NCBI RefSeq assembly: GCF_000316035.1
Contig: NZ_ANHX01000041.1
Span: 62,001-126,000, forward strand
Origin: Paenibacillus sp. PAMC 26794
GTDB lineage: Bacteria; Bacillota; Bacilli; Paenibacillales; Paenibacillaceae
DNA: 64,000 nucleotides
Direction of reading: 5' to 3'
Shown here: piece after piece, positions 63,741-64,000 of the stretch
How positions within the stretch are numbered: the first letter of the stretch is position 1
Layout of the letters: each line of letters opens with the position of its first letter
Notes under the pieces: model-generated
Told to the model about the DNA's origin: nothing
Databases searched by the model: none
What the model saw: the letters and a program-made list of their open reading frames with translations, nothing else
Translations under genes and position numbers: made by a program

Positions 63741-64000
63741 TTACTTGTAAAAAGTATGATGACCGATCGTTTTTACTTTTTTCTGCGAGCGAGCAACTGT
63801 CAGATCGTCAGCAAGCGTCAATGATAAGAAATAATACGTATCATCAGCAACTTCCTTCTTCCCGTTCAACGCAGCATTCACTGCTTTGATGCTGTCCTCG
63901 TTGGGAACCACACGTTTCATACGTCCGTTCGCTACAGGACTAAACTGGGATTTCTGATAGATGACCTTGTAAATGGTATCGGGAAAATTGGCTGACCGCA
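63741..64000 (-). CDS. Cell-wall hydrolase, SleB/CwlJ family, C-terminal part (runs off the window)
   Basis: The last 85 codons of a leftward gene that begins outside the window; stop TAA at 63741-63743. The product contains FPDTIYKVIYQKSQFSPVANG, VPNEDSIKAVNAALNGKKEVADD, and ends VKTIGHHTFYK. This matches the C-terminal end of the hydrolase-2 (SleB) domain: TIxxVIYQxxQFSPV, then a Y-Y-F strand, and the final IGxHxFY. It is likely a cortex-lytic or other peptidoglycan hydrolase. The catalytic Glu would be in the missing part. Confidence 0.85.
   Translation of the reverse strand, partial: RSANFPDTIYKVIYQKSQFSPVANGRMKRVVPNEDSIKAVNAALNGKKEVADDTYYFLSLTLADDLTVARSQKKVKTIGHHTFYK

Noticed and set aside
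63836-63844. GTATCATC-like sequence near the window end as another EPS-type operator
   Set aside because: Only one half-site is present, inside the SleB-like coding sequence, with no promoter of the matching type.

Overview
The window looks like chromosomal DNA of a spore-forming Bacillota, most likely a Paenibacillus. Reasons: the groES-groEL/tatAC/moaC/ABC-F/tsaD-rimI-tsaB-tsaE block follows the Bacillus subtilis ydi region closely, a CIRCE operator precedes groES, T-box leaders precede leuA, spore genes are present (H-type SASP, GerAB-like permease, SleB-like hydrolase, Ku/LigD), and Shine-Dalgarno sites are strong AGGAGG types with frequent TTG/GTG starts. I see no rRNA, tRNA, CRISPR array, insertion sequence or prophage.

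Layout. 1-5.6 kb, leftward: groES-groEL under CIRCE, tatA-tatC, and 5-formyl-THF cyclo-ligase-moaC-mogA. 5.9-7.8 kb, rightward: an ABC-F ATPase. 7.9-8.4 kb: a gene-free stretch with a cluster of DnaA boxes. 8.5-11.25 kb, leftward: leuA behind two tandem leucine T-box leaders. 11.3-14.2 kb, leftward: the t6A genes tsaE-tsaB-rimI-tsaD with overlapping stops and starts. 14.4-20.5 kb: a spore/DNA-repair block with sspH and a coupled small gene (leftward), then Ku, a VOC dioxygenase-like gene, an orphan GerAB permease and a LigD split into ligase and polymerase genes (rightward). Candidate forespore (sigma-G-like) promoters precede ku and gerAB-ligD. 20.5-31.7 kb: YitT, cardiolipin synthase, a CBS-domain membrane protein, a GntR/membrane protein/hydrolase operon, an AI-2E family permease, an ABC transporter and a small Cys-rich protein.

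31.9-52.3 kb is a leftward run of 21 genes for a Wzx/Wzy-type exopolysaccharide: a small first gene of unknown role, PHP tyrosine phosphatase, Wzz-like and tyrosine-kinase co-polymerase pair, GalU, initiating sugar transferase, Wzy, an Alg14/Alg13-like split transferase, four glycosyltransferases, Wzx, pyruvyltransferase, ManC, Ugd, an LCP protein, a secreted GH74-type hydrolase, a VanZ protein and a membrane-anchored small protein. Precursor genes imply glucose, glucuronic acid, mannose and pyruvate ketals in the polymer. A SinR-like XRE regulator is divergent from it. The promoter of the EPS run carries three copies of a 15-bp palindrome (GATAC-N5-GTATC), one inside the -35/-10 spacer. A fourth copy follows an almost identical promoter 20.6 kb away, ahead of the small Cys-rich gene at the far end of the cluster. 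This two-promoter circuit is the most interesting regulatory structure I found.

53.5-64 kb: glutamate synthase large subunit without gltD beside it, a TetR/YhgE-Pip pair sharing a TGACC-N13-GGTCA operator, a UgtP-like diacylglycerol glucosyltransferase, and the C-terminal end of a SleB-like cell-wall hydrolase running off the window. Start codons were chosen from Shine-Dalgarno spacing. Promoters and operators are pattern matches by eye, without experimental or database support.
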